Positions 43,350-54,400 of a stretch of 64,000 nucleotides of DNA are shown here, in pieces. The first letter of the stretch is position 1; each line of letters starts with the position of its first letter. Under the pieces are notes generated by a model. It ran no database searches. It was not told the origin of the DNA and was given only the letters and a program-made list of their open reading frames with translations. The stretch comes from Aricia agestis. Its lineage: Eukaryota > Arthropoda > Insecta > Lepidoptera > Lycaenidae. The DNA lies in contig NC_056409.1 in the NCBI RefSeq assembly GCF_905147365.1, positions 20,837,001-20,901,000 of the forward strand, written 5' to 3'. The position numbers and the translations under genes were made by a program.

Positions 43350-43665
43350 ACCGCGATGGCATAATGCGTCGGCGATGTTTGCGCACGCACGCACTGACGG
43401 TTTTCACACCGTGTTACGACGTCGGATCGCTGATGTTCCAAACGCGCGGCAGCCCCAATATCATCCTGAAAATACTCAGTGATAAGCTGGACAGCCCTCT
43501 CCTGAAGCACTGGGTCCATGCACACAGCACACATGTATGTATCCGGTGGAACAGAGGGTGGCAAATATTTAAATTAATTATAATTATTTCCTTCTAGTTA
43601 AAGAATGTGTTCTATGGGTTATTACCTGAAATAAACATATTTTATTTTATTTATTTTTATGCTTG
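43350..43665 (+). other. Balanced-composition segment ending in a polyadenylation-like tail
   Basis: 43350-43560 is less AT-rich and open on both strands, and is followed by CTGAAATAAACATATTTTAT at about 43,626. This looks like the 3' end of a polyadenylated transcript or a processed copy. I cannot assign a protein family. Confidence 0.3.
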
Positions 43666-43685
43666 TGCTTACGCCGACTCTCAGT

Positions 43686-44067
43686 AATGGTGCTCCCACA
43701 CCGCAGTTAGAAAATGTTTAGTAATGTTAGTAAGCATTTGTTAGCAAAAATGTTTTCATGTTAGAAAATGTTTAGTAAACGTAATTAACCAAATGATAGC
43801 AAAACAAATTATAACAAAATAAAACATATTGTAACCTTTGGTTTCTAAACCTTTTATAAAGGATGACGGGGTATGCGGTGAGCCAATTACCAGATTTAAA
43901 TGTTATAAAATGTTAGTAAACATTTTCTATTAGTGTAGGAGCACTTATAAGTTATAACATATGTAACAGTTCCTAACGAAATGTAACAATTGACAATATG
44001 TATTAATTGTTAGTAAATGTTTTTATGTTATAAAATGTTTACAAACATTTTCTAACGGCACCATTAA
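43686..44067. mobile_element. MITE-like element with TAATGGTGC ends
   Basis: Starts TAATGGTGCTCCCACACCGC and ends GGCACCATTA. Inside both ends, and once more internally, the motif GTTAGAAAATGTTTAGTAA (or variants with ATAAAATG) recurs in both orientations. About 380 bp and non-coding. Three or more subterminal motif copies would suit transposase binding. Confidence 0.6.
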
Positions 44068-44567
44068 GAGGAGTCCACACCGCCCTTTTTTCCATACAAA
44101 CGTTGTCCCCTGTTTCCTCCTTGGATAATGCTAGTAGAATTATAATTTTTTTCCTGAATATCTACGGCCACTAATACAATGTCCCTATGTTTTCTTTTTT
44201 TCATAATTTAATTATTAAATAAGATTTGAACGTTCAAAAACCCAAAAAAATGGCCAGATTTTCCGCTGTGTTCAAACGTCCAGAAAACAGATTTGGCTAT
44301 ATTATACAAAAAAAGCAAACATAGTAATACAGCTCAAGCCTTTTTTAATCTTTAATGAAAAAAGTACTTAAATCGGTTAAGTTTTGGAGAAGGAATCAGT
44401 GGACTACGAATCGTTGATTTTCTGGATTTTCTGCAGTTGTCTCTATCGCGTTCTGCGGTATAGGCTTGAGGTAAGGGAGACGGCTATAGATATTACACGT
44501 ACTTTTTTTTCATTTCTCTAGCCCCTGGTGTATCCTCTTAATTATTTGCTTCGAATTAATATGAAAT
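44068..44567. other. No gene seen
   Basis: AT-rich sequence, nothing recognised. Confidence 0.5.
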
Positions 44568-44662
44568 TATCGGTCAAGTGCGAGTCGGACTCGCGCACGA
44601 AGGGTTCCGTACCGTTAAAGAGGAATAATAGGCCAAAAATTGTGTTTTGTATGGGAGCCCGC
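44568..44662 (+). repeat. 5' piece of the AAGTGCGAG family
   Basis: CGGTCAAGTGCGAGTCGGAC, CTCGCGCACGAAGGGTTCCG and TTTTGTATGGGAGCCC. Related to 34134-34760. Confidence 0.65.
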
Positions 44663-45010
44663 CTTAAATTTTAATTTTATTTTAATATTATAATTAAATA
44701 TTAAAGTACACATAAAATAATTTTGCTCATTACTACAATAAAAAAGTTTTTCGTTTGTTTGGATTTATAAGTTGTAGTTTACTTTGTGTTGTTGAAATTA
44801 TAACATAGTGGTAGTATTGAGATAAAATGTATGGTTACGATGTAATTTTATTTTACGCGCATAAATTCATAGACATTAATGCTATTGCTCGATAAGTTTT
44901 AAATAACAAGTTTGCTAAGTAAAGCATTTTCTTCGAAATGGTTGAAACTTGTAAAGTCTGACATTTTAAATTAACTGATGCCGAATTCAAATATTCGAAA
45001 ATATTATTTA

Positions 45011-45534
45011 TTAAGGCCCTGTATTCCCAAAAACGGACGATTTTCAAGATTTAAAAGTGACAGTAGACACAAAAATATAGTAATTTAAATTCTGAAAAAA
45101 ATATATGTGTTAGTTAAGGATCTAACACAGTGGAATTTATATTCCATTACACAATATCATGAACTTCACTCGATAGAAAAAAATCCCAAACTTACCTCTT
45201 CTTTTAACGAATTTTCCATACTATGTCCAAATTATTTGGAATTTTCAGATAATTTTTGCACTGAATTAAAGACAAAGAATATATCTAGGGTGATTCGTTC
45301 TTTTGACTCGATTTAATTGATGTATAAAAAAACGACGATCAAAAAACTATAAAATAGCAGGCGCAAAGTGTGTGACTGAAAGCGTACCAGCCGAACAGTG
45401 GAATATAAATTCCACTGTGTTAGATCCTTAACTAACACATATATTTTTTTCAGAATTTAAATTACTATATTTTTGTGTCTACTGTCACTTTTAAATCTTG
45501 AAAATCGTCCGTTTTTGGGAATACAGGGCCTTAA
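45011..45534. mobile_element. Foldback MITE with about 130-bp arms, TTAA-flanked
   Basis: Left arm about 45011-45146 and right arm about 45402-45534 are near-perfect inverses (outer TTAAGGCCCTGTATTCCC, inner GTGGAATTTATATTCC / GGAATATAAATTCCAC). The 255-nt centre is AT-rich; its 69-residue frame is not supported. TTAA at each end suits a piggyBac-type or, with TTA/TAA, a Harbinger-type target. The high arm identity suggests a fairly recent insertion or gene conversion. Confidence 0.8.
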
Positions 45535-45945
45535 TTTTACAGTTGTGAAGCACCTCAAACTAAAACCAAATTTGAGTAACTTATACCTATGATATCGACT
45601 GTATTAAATTACTTTCAAAAACTCTTTAGCAGAAGTTGTTGAAATGCCATTAATGTAGTAATTAACTTTATTAAATTGGTCGTATTTAGAGCAAAAATAA
45701 AATAGATATTACATTTCTGTAAAATTATTCTTTTAGTAATATCATACACAATTTTTATGGAGCAGTATGAAAAACAATCTCATCTAAGTTGCCTCTTGAG
45801 ATTAAAGGTCTTGAGAAAAAAATCACAATTTTATTTACAATGTATGGGCAAATAAATTATGTTCGTGTCGCTTTCATCAAAAATCAAGACGTAGCCTAAA
45901 ATGCTAAGGTCCAAAGCTAAACACTACAAAAACCTGCAACACAGA
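45535..45945. other. No gene seen
   Basis: AT-rich DNA, no feature. Confidence 0.5.
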
Positions 45946-46326
45946 TAGACAAGTGGCAAGCGGTTATCGTAAACGCCTACGAATAATAAAAATAAAGGAA
46001 AAGTAACTCCGTCAAAAAACATCCTCCACAATACTTGTCAAAAAAGTGTACCTTAGGTACACATTTCAATACATTTGCAATATTTGGGTGACCTTGAGCG
46101 GCACTAGGCTGACGTTACATGACAGATCAAAAGGAACCAAATTTAAAACGGCAATAGTATGGGAGTTACGATTCCTTAGTTTTTATTATTCGTAGGTAAA
46201 CGCCAACAAAATTATTTAATGTATGGGAATTGGGATTTGACATTAGTATTCGCTAATGAAGCGATGACTTATGTCAAATCGCATACATTTTGTTGGCGTT
46301 TACGATAATCGCTTGCCACTTGTCTA
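45946..46326. mobile_element. TAGACAAGTGGCAA-family MITE, interrupted
   Basis: Ends TAGACAAGTGGCAAGCG and CGCTTGCCACTTGTCTA. Without the insertion at 45977-46203 it is about 154 bp and resembles 70-213, including GGGATTTGACATTAGTATTC and CGATGACTTATGTCAAATC. Confidence 0.8.
45977..46195. mobile_element. 219-bp MITE inserted in another MITE
   Basis: Ends CTACGAATAATAAAAA and its mirror TTTTTATTATTCGTAG. It is flanked by a perfect 8-bp duplication GTAAACGC (45969-45976 and 46196-46203), which fits hAT-type transposition. The host element joins cleanly if the insert and one duplication are removed. Confidence 0.88.
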
Positions 46327-48020
46327 CTAGGGCAGAACTTGGATAATTTGGATACCTATTCATGAATAATAGTAATCGCTTTTCATCAACCCTTCGTCAG
46401 TCCCAATTAAAAAAAAACCAGGCGATGTCAGGGCAGAAGCTATAGCAGTCAATTAACGAGGGTATTTCACCTGTCGTGAGTCGAGACGTGATTTCTGGAG
46501 GTAAAGGGGAGTTTTTGCTGAGCTCCAGTCACTGCCATTTGTATACGAAACGCTAACGATCTTTTTTGCGACGAATACGCGATCTTTTCTTATAACAATA
46601 TCATTATTTTTTGTTGAACGTATAGCTTGTCTTTACATGTAGGGTCATGATACCATGCTACGACAATAAGATGGTGTATGTACATTGTACAATCGACGTA
46701 TATCTGACTTGCCTGTCTTGGTCCAAAGCCTAAAGGATGTATAATCTATATTGCCTTTGTCTTGCTTGCGCGACGATCATGTTGCGTATGTATGAGAATA
46801 TGCGATTGCTGCGATTTTTGCAAATTATTGCAAGTATGTCGCAAAGGTTCCAAGCTTTGTAACTTTTTAATAATAAAGTTTTTGTAACTTTACTTTTTTA
46901 CTTTATACATTTTTAATAAAAAATAATAATATAATAGTAACACTTTTCAATATACTGCAGCTATTTCCTGTGAATTCCGCCACGCGCCAAAACAGCCTCG
47001 TAAAACGGTATTTGTAAGATTTCATACAGTTGATGTAGGAGTCAAGTTAATCAATAATATAATGTTTTTCTAAAAATGTATTTTCTTTGTCATCTAGACC
47101 CTCGAAGTAAGTGAGCTACTCGTTGATATTTCGGGCCTATTAGGATAAGGACTGAATTTGAGAGGCTTGTTAAATTGGACGTCTGAAAAATTAATGAATA
47201 AATAATAGGCCTTCTTCAGATATTTGTTTTATTAACTATCATCAGCCGTTGCTACGTTGCCTAAAAATATTTTTGCTTTTTTATAAGCCCAGCATCTCAA
47301 CAGAATGGGTACCTGAAGACGGACGTCACCGCCAGGGCTGGCCTAGAAATAGATGATCTGAGCTGGAGGCATACCAGCCAGGCTAGCCAGCGGTGGTGCA
47401 GGAGAGAGAAAGATTAAAGTCTTTGTGCAAAGCCTTTACCCAGCATAGAACAATAGGTTTAAAATAAGGGGAGGGGGGGGGGGTTACGCTAGTTTAATCT
47501 AAGTGATGATCATGATAAATCAACAGCTGCTGTATAAAACGCTTCATTTATCCAACCCACGTACATTTTATTGTTTCTCGTTCATTTCAAACGGATCGAT
47601 ACAAGAGCTACTTGTCATAAAAATGTAATAAACTCCCAATCCCGCTGAATTCGCAATGTGAATAAATATATAATATAATAATAATAATAAATTAGCCAGG
47701 TATAATTGAAAACTGCAGGTGTCCAAAAATAAAGCTCAACTTGAAAAAATATAGCATGATTCAAAATTATTCCTATTTCAAAGTAACTGTTGTTTCGTTT
47801 ACAAATATCCAGAAAGGATTAGTTTTTTAATCATATAAATTAAAATACTTTCATAAATTAGAAAAAAAAATCAGTATGCGAATTTCGTTTTCGTAGACAG
47901 AGCCTCTACGAACATCTACGAGGGTCTACGAAGCTGTACTCAAATCCTCTTAAAATGTAAGTATCTAGAGGTGCGCCAAGTCACGATTGTTAGTTAAAAG
48001 TGTGTATTGTAGATAATATA
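46327..48020. other. No gene seen
   Basis: AT-rich. A balanced segment at 47288-47455 looks like the kind of sequence that ends a LINE reverse transcriptase frame, but it is broken and I could not establish a frame. CTACGA repeats occur at 47,894-47,935. Confidence 0.4.
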
Positions 48021-48135
48021 TTGGACATGAAATGAATTGATTCATAGGCACGAGGTCAAGGTAATATCAGTCATGATCTTTCGGCTGAGCTTGACATAAT
48101 ACGACCAAAATTTACAGCCGTCAACTCATGTCCAA
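48021..48135. mobile_element. Decayed relative of the 18057 MITE
   Basis: TTGGACATGA / TCATGTCCAA at the ends, with AATGAATTGATTCATAGGCA and TTGACATAATACGACCAAAA inside, matching 18057-18219. Confidence 0.6.
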
Positions 48136-48174
48136 TCCATAATGATACATCTAGACTATTTGTATCTGTCGTAC

Positions 48175-48546
48175 GCCTCCGTGGTCCAGTGGTTAAGAGC
48201 GTGGCTCTTGACTCGGAGGTCGTGGGTTCGATTCCCACGTTGGAAACATATTGTTATTTCCAAGTTTGGTTAGGACAATGCAGGTTGATCAACTGATTGT
48301 CTGACAAGAAAGATGATCCATGCGTCGGATGGGCATGTAAAAAGTTGGCCCTGCGCCTGATCTCTCGCCAGTCGTCTCGGTCTTCCGTCCCACTGGGTTA
48401 TAAGAGTAAAGGAATGGAAAGTGCTCTTGTGTACCGCGCACACACTTGGGCACTATAAAATTACTCCTGCGTAATTAACCTGGTGGCTGGTTTCAATGAA
48501 ACCGGCCACCGTCACTGAAACTGGTGTGGGAGTTATTATTATTATG
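48175..48546 (+). repeat. tRNA-derived SINE, full length
   Basis: The tRNA-like head starts GCCTCCG and has an A box TGGTCCAGTGGTTAAGAGC (48182-48200) and B box GGTTCGATTCC (48225-48235). The body has CTGATTGTCTGACAAGAAAG and GCCCTGCGCCTGATCTCTCG, and the tail holds AGTGCTCTTGTGTACC and CACTATAAAATTACTCCTG before an ATT-type microsatellite. The head does not close an acceptor stem (GCCTCCG against CGTTGGA), so it is a SINE and not a tRNA gene. RNA polymerase III would transcribe it through the internal boxes. Confidence 0.88.
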
Positions 48547-49072
48547 TATCTGTATCAAAGATCCTTCCCGAAACCATAACTAAATTACATCCAGAAAATA
48601 ACGGTCAATGATAGTAAGTTTTAATATTTTTCCAACGAAGTTGGTCGCGAGCTGCATCGGTTAGTTAGGCGAAGTTGCGCCGATTACCGCCCCAACTCGT
48701 TACGGTCTAGTTTAAACCGATTTCGTTTCATACAACTTCACAGATTTGCTAATTACATAAACCTACTTAGCTGATAAAGTTGACTTGCTGGCGGAGTTTA
48801 ATCGTGCCTGCTATATGATTAATAAACTCGAGTACCTAATCAAAATGCATTCACCAGTTTTGATAGCGAAGTTAGATGACAAAAATGTATATGATTCAAC
48901 ATAAAATATCTCTAAGGGCCAGGCCACACCACTGCGTTGCGGCGACGCATCATAAAAATTTACGACGTCGCAGAACGCATCGTGGAAATTTGCGACGCGA
49001 CAACGAGATTTTAGATGACATTTTTGCGTTTTGACAACACATCGCATTTCTGTGCGATGTTGTTTTAGCAAA
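48547..49072. other. Half of a GGCCAGGCCACACC element at 48,905-49,070
   Basis: GGGCCAGGCCACACCACTGC, then GTTGCGGCGACGCA and several GCGACG/CGTCGC pieces, look like one end of a DNA transposon with repeated subterminal motifs. The other end is not seen. The rest is plain AT-rich DNA. Confidence 0.4.
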
Positions 49073-49585
49073 ATAATGCCACGTCGTTCAACTTGCCGAC
49101 GCTTTACTCTACTGTAGGATATTTATACTGTAGCAATAGTTTTATTTGTATTGCGACCACAAACTGAACACGTCAGCTCAGTGCTCAATATAAGAAGGAA
49201 ATAGGGCAGGTCAGGACGACTGATATACGATTGAGAAGTAATTTAATGTAGATTATTTAAAATATTATAAACAAAATATTATGAACAGAACATAATTCTT
49301 ATATAACTATAATAAAATTCAGACACTAGCCCATTCGAATAGTTTATTATTAAAGTAATATTTTAAGAAGAATTTTGTTCTGTTTATAATATTTTAAATA
49401 ATCTACATTAAATTACTTCGCAATCGTATATCAGTCGTCCTGACCTGTCCTATTTCCTTCTTATAGTGAGCACTGAGCTGACGTGTTCAGTTTGTGGTCG
49501 CAATACAAATAAAACTATTGCTACAGTATAAATTTCCTACAGTAGAGTAACTTAAGCGTCGACAAGTTGAACGACGTGGCATTAT
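49073..49585. mobile_element. Large foldback element, about 220-bp arms
   Basis: Left arm about 49073-49300 and right arm about 49365-49585 are near-perfect inverses from ATAATGCCACGTCGTTCAAC inward to AACAGAACA...ATTCTT. The centre is about 65 nt. No transposase. No clear target duplication was found. Confidence 0.85.
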
Positions 49586-50388
49586 ATTGCTACTTCAAGT
49601 TACTTGAAACCACATTTTCTTTGTGTGCATGGAACGGTTTGGATGGTCTAGTGCAGGGGTCAACAAATGGCAAACCGCGGTCCGCATCCGGACCGCCGCG
49701 CCGAACCATTGTGTGCGGACCAAGCATTTTCAAAGTTGAACTTCGTTAAAAATAAATTTCGGTCTCGACTTACTGATGAACATCTCCAGAATTTAATGTC
49801 AATAGCTTGCACCAATTTTTAATATTATTTAAATCTTTTAATATTATTTAAATTATTTAAGTTATTACTTCTTTGTGTCATTTATTCCTTAATTCTATTT
49901 GTACCAATGATTAATTGTAGCGTATAATAATTGTATGCCTCTTTCTTTCTTAGGTTTCCCGACAGGAGCGGCGCTTCTCACCAGTACTTTTAATTGACTA
50001 ACGTTTCGACATTGAACTAAATAAAGACGCAACAGCACTAGCCTTATATTAATATTGTCTACTGTATACATTTATATTGTACTACTGCTGTTTTTCGGTA
50101 TTAAGTTTCTTCCGACAAACTCCGGGAGCGGTGCCAAATATTAAAAAACTTGTCCCGTGGACTAGACCATTCGTTTTCGTCGTACAAGTTGACAATAGCC
50201 GGGTATTTTGGACTGGACACCTGTGCTATCGCTTAATATAATTCACTGAATAGACTACTCACTACATTTATATTGTAATCAAAAGTTAAAAACGCGACTA
50301 ATGAAATTTTTTAGTTATTTAATTGTCTATTCTGATGACCATTTTACACAGGTTATCTATGATTGCTATAGTAATTTCAAAGTCGTCT
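49586..50388. other. No gene seen
   Basis: A hAT-like phrase GTGCAGGGGTCAACAAATGG, then GCGGACC at 49651-49722, resembles one end of a transposon (compare 2832). The rest is AT-rich. Confidence 0.4.
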
Positions 50389-50626
50389 ACGTAACAAAAC
50401 TAAGTGATAATACTTTAGGGTCTATATAACGTATGTGTTTCTTGTAGAGAGTTTACTGTGAAAGTAGCAGCGCTGAGAGACCAAAATTATTTTTGAGATT
50501 TGTATGGGCAAGCGCCCCAGCGTCACGAGTTTTTCCATACAAAAGTGCAAAAAAATTATCTTTCAGCGCTGCTACTTTTACAGTACACCCTAAAGTATTA
50601 TCACATAGTTTTGTTACACCTTGTAT
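50389..50626. mobile_element. GTAACAAAACTAAGTGATAA MITE, copy 1
   Basis: Palindromic: CGTAACAAAACTAAGTGATA ... TTTAGGG at left, mirrored by CCCTAAAGTATTATCACATA ... TTGTTACACCTTGTA at right. The inner arms carry AGTAGCAGCGCTGA. The other copies are at 58981 and 59542. Confidence 0.8.
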
Positions 50627-50923
50627 GATAGTCTATAGTATACGCAATCGACATTAATAATTGTGGGAAACCATAGCTTATTATATCTCTCTACGCGTAC
50701 ATAATCCTTTTTATTGGTCCATCACGGACCAATGTAAACGGGCTGATTATTAATAAAAAATAAAACGAAGTCACCATGTAACTGTGTTATAGAGAAAAAA
50801 GGGTGAATAAGCTTTAGGCTAATAATGTAGTAAAAGGGTGAATTTCAACAAATGACCTTTTTTTTATCATATCGGTGAACTTTTTTATTTATACATATTT
50901 TATATACTTTTCAGGTTGTATGA

Positions 50924-51438
50924 TGTAGCGGCCTTGGGTAGAGCTCAGAGTAAAACACACGGTGAAGGTGGTAATGACAATGAACGATTTTATTAGCGAT
51001 TCTCACGGCTTATATACAAAATCACAAACATTGTTTCCAACGGCGAACGTCAGGGAGCGCTGCAGTCGTCGCCCGGTTTGCGCATGCGCCGACCGAGGAT
51101 ATAAATATTCCCGGCGCACGCGCTGCACCTCAGTTTGATGCTGGCAGGTCGACGGACGGGTTCTACGTCACGGCTGCTCCGTAGAGTAGGACAGCACGAT
51201 ACTCAACGCGCATGCGCGGTCCCCACATAATATGAATATGCGGCGACGCACGCGCGCCGCGCGGAGCCTCAGTGCAGCGCTCGCTGGGTAGCGGAGTGGT
51301 CTTGCGGCGCGTCGCTTCGCCATGCGGGAACGAGATAGCGCTATGCGCGGCTCTGCGTTCTTATAAGAATGGTAGCGCGCGCGCGGCGCTCAGTGTAGCG
51401 CTCGCAGGCCGGCGCGCTGGTCATGTGGGACGCCTCCA
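50924..51438 (-). repeat. 3' LTR of the Kabuki-like element
   Basis: On the - strand it starts TGGAGGCGTCCC and ends CGCTACA. TATATAAG (- strand, 51016-51009) and AATAAA (- strand, 50994-50989) lie close to its end. GC-rich, with CGCGCGCG patches. Confidence 0.93.
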
Positions 51439-51453
51439 TATCACTCCCCCTCA
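51439..51453 (-). promoter_or_regulatory. Polypurine tract overlapping the pol stop
   Basis: On the - strand TGAGGGGGAGTGATA: the first three bases are the pol stop codon and the rest runs directly into the LTR. The 3' untranslated region between pol and LTR is thus only 12 bp. Confidence 0.8.
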
Positions 51454-54400
51454 AGAGAAGCGTACGTTTCGTTTGACGACACGACCGCTTCTCGTTATAT
51501 ACGGATGATGCGTAGGTGCAGGTGTTGCCGTTGTCTTCGTCTGGTCGCACGTGCTGGTTTCTTCGCTGACGATGTATGCCGGCTTGAGTCGGTCTAAGGA
51601 CACGACAGTTGTACGTAGGGGCAGTTGAATTTTGAAGTACTTGTCGTAGCGCTTAAGTACCTCAAACGGCCCGTCGTAAGGCGGTGATAGTGGTGCCCTC
51701 ACCGCGTCGTTGCGCACGAAGACGTGTGTGCAGGTGGCCAGGTCCTCGTAAACGAACGGCCGCAGGTTAATTGCGGGCGTGCGCTGCGTTGCCGGCGAAA
51801 GAGAGGCCATGGTGCGAGTGAGACGGCGCACCAACTCTGCGTCGCTGATGGTTGTATCCTTGTCTGGCACTACAAAGTCGGCGGGAACACGGAGAGTTGA
51901 TCCGTAGGTCATGAGTGCTGGGCTGAGGTTATTGTCCTGCCGTATTGCTGTACGGAGGCCCAGCAGCACTGTCGGCAGGTCTTCGGTCCAGCTTGTGGTC
52001 GCGCCTCTTGCCATGAGCGCGGCTTTCATGGTGCGGTGCCATCGCTCTACTTGCCCATTTGACTGCGGATGGTAAGCTGTTGTGCGCAGTCTAGTGATGC
52101 CGAACCTCTTCATGAGCGCATTAAACAGAGAGGACTCAAATTGTCGTCCTTGGTCCGTCGTGATGCGCAGTGGACAGCCGAACCGTACAATCCAATTGTT
52201 GTAGAGCGCTTGAGCGACGATCTCGGCTGTTATGTCGCGTACTGGGATCGCTTCTGGCCACTTAGTACAGCGATCGATGATAGTGACACAGTAGCGACAG
52301 TCGTTTGACAGTCGGAGAGGGCCGACTATGTCAATATGGATATGTTCGAAGCGCCGTGACGGCGGGAACTTTTCTAGTGGCGTCGCGACGTGTCGATGTA
52401 CTTTAGCGCGCTGACAACTTAAACACGCTCTGGCCCACTGTCCAACTTCTTTGTTCATCGACGGCCAGAAAAACTTGCTCGACATCAGTTTTCTTGTCGT
52501 CCTGACACCCGGGTGACACAGCTCGTGTTGCGCTTTGAAGGCAGCATAACGGTATGTCTTCGGTAGATAGGGTCGCGGCGTCGATGTTGATAACTCGCAC
52601 GTTATTGAGCGAGTCAAGCCAGGCAAAGTTATTTCGCCGAACTTCAGATTATTTTGCGCCTGCAGCTTTTTTAACTCCTCGTCTTTATTCTGGTCGTTGC
52701 TCAGTTGCGCGTAGTCTATTATAGTAGGGCACTCTATCTCCTCGATGCGAGAGAGTGCGTCGGCGACAGCGTTCTCCTCTCCCTTGACGTACACGATCCT
52801 CGTACAAAACTGACTGATAAAGTGCAGCTGTCTCTCACATTTCGGTGTGTCACTGTTGCTCGGAGATTTTGTTAAGGCGTAGGCGAGCGGTTTGTGGTCG
52901 GTGTACACTACGACTTCGCAACCTTCGATTAAGTTTCGAAAGTGCTTTACAGCTGCGTAGATAGCGAGTAACTCGCGGTCGTACACGCTGTAGCGTCTCT
53001 GCGTCTCGCTCATCGACTTCGAGAAAAAGGAGAGCGGTTTCCAAACTCCGTCGACTTTCTGTTGTAAAACAGCGCCAAGGCTGTAATCTGAAGCGTCGGT
53101 CATGATGGCGAGGGGACTGTCGGCAACTGGATGACTGAGGACAGCGGCTTCTGAAACGCTTTGTCGGCATTTTTCAAAGGCCTCTTCTGCTTGCGGAGTC
53201 CAGTTGATCGGAGTTTTGTCGTTTCGCTTCTTGTTGTGCAAGTATTTGTTTAGCTCTACTTGCAACTCGGCTTGTAGAGGTAAGCAGCTGCGATAAAAGT
53301 TTATCATGCCGAGGAAACGACGTAGCTCGATGATGGTCTTCGGCTTCGGATAAGAAGCTATTGCCTTGATGCGATCTTCGCTGGGTTTAATACCATCTGC
53401 GGAAACTTCGTAGCCCAGGAAATTTATTTTGTTTTTCCCGAACTCGCACTTCTCGATGTTCAGTGTGACGCCGTTTTGATCTAGGCGCTCTAGGACTTGG
53501 CGGAGAAGCTTCTTGTGGCTGTCTTCATCTTCTGCGAAGATCAAGAGGTCATCAACGAAAGAGAAGCATCCGTCTATACCTCTGAGTATTTGATGCATGA
53601 AACGCTGGAAAGTTTGACTTGCATTCCGGAGTCCAAACGTCATGCACTTAAATTCGAACAAGCCAAAGGGGGTAATAATGGCTGTTTTCTCTGCGTCTTC
53701 CTTGGAAATGGGTATCCAAAAGTAGGCCATTTTTAAGTCGAGCTTCGAGAATAACTTCTTGCCGTGCAGCTTGTAAGTGAAGTCTTGTATACGCGGTATG
53801 GGATAGCGATCGGGTAGAGTGACCGCATTAAGTCGCCTGTAGTCTCCACATACGCGTAATGTTCCGTCCTTTTTTTTCACGACGTGTAGAGGGCTTGCCC
53901 ACGGACTCTTAGACGGCTTGCAGATTCCCATCTCCATCATACGCTCGAACTCTAGCTGCGCGGTCTTGTATTTATCCGGTGGTAGAGGTCGTGCTCGAGC
54001 GAAAAGCGGTGGCCCAGTTGTTTCAATATGGTGAACGACATCGTGTTTGCTCGGCTGCTTCAGTGACATTGGCCGGAGGACGTTCGGGAATAACTTGAGG
54101 ATGTCGTGGTAAGCTTGGTCGCTGCTCACGACGTGCACGGACTCGATATCGGTAACGACTTTCACGGCGTTGACGGATAAGTCGGTTACTTTGTCGACGA
54201 GTCTCTTCGTGTGAAGATCGACGAGTAGTTTGTAGTGGTGTAGAAAATCGGCGCCCAGAATCGATGTTTTGATGTCGGCCACTACAAACGTCCATCGAAA
54301 ACTTCGACGGAGTCCAAGGTTGAGCTTTATAGTTTCTTCTCCGTAGGTTTTGATCGGCGTGTTGTTCGCTGCGTACAGTTTGTATGTCTCCTCGGTGCGC

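Noticed and set aside
43331..43597. 77-residue frames on both strands
   Set aside because: Could be part of a processed transcript or transposon gene, but I cannot name a family and neither strand is clearly the coding one.
47288..47455. C-terminal end of a LINE reverse transcriptase
   Set aside because: Composition and a few word-like patches suggest it, but no continuous frame or motif could be shown.
48175..48246. tRNA gene
   Set aside because: A and B boxes are good, but the acceptor stem does not close and a SINE body and tail follow directly.
49651..49722. Full hAT element
   Set aside because: Only one end-like phrase is visible and no partner end or target duplication could be found.
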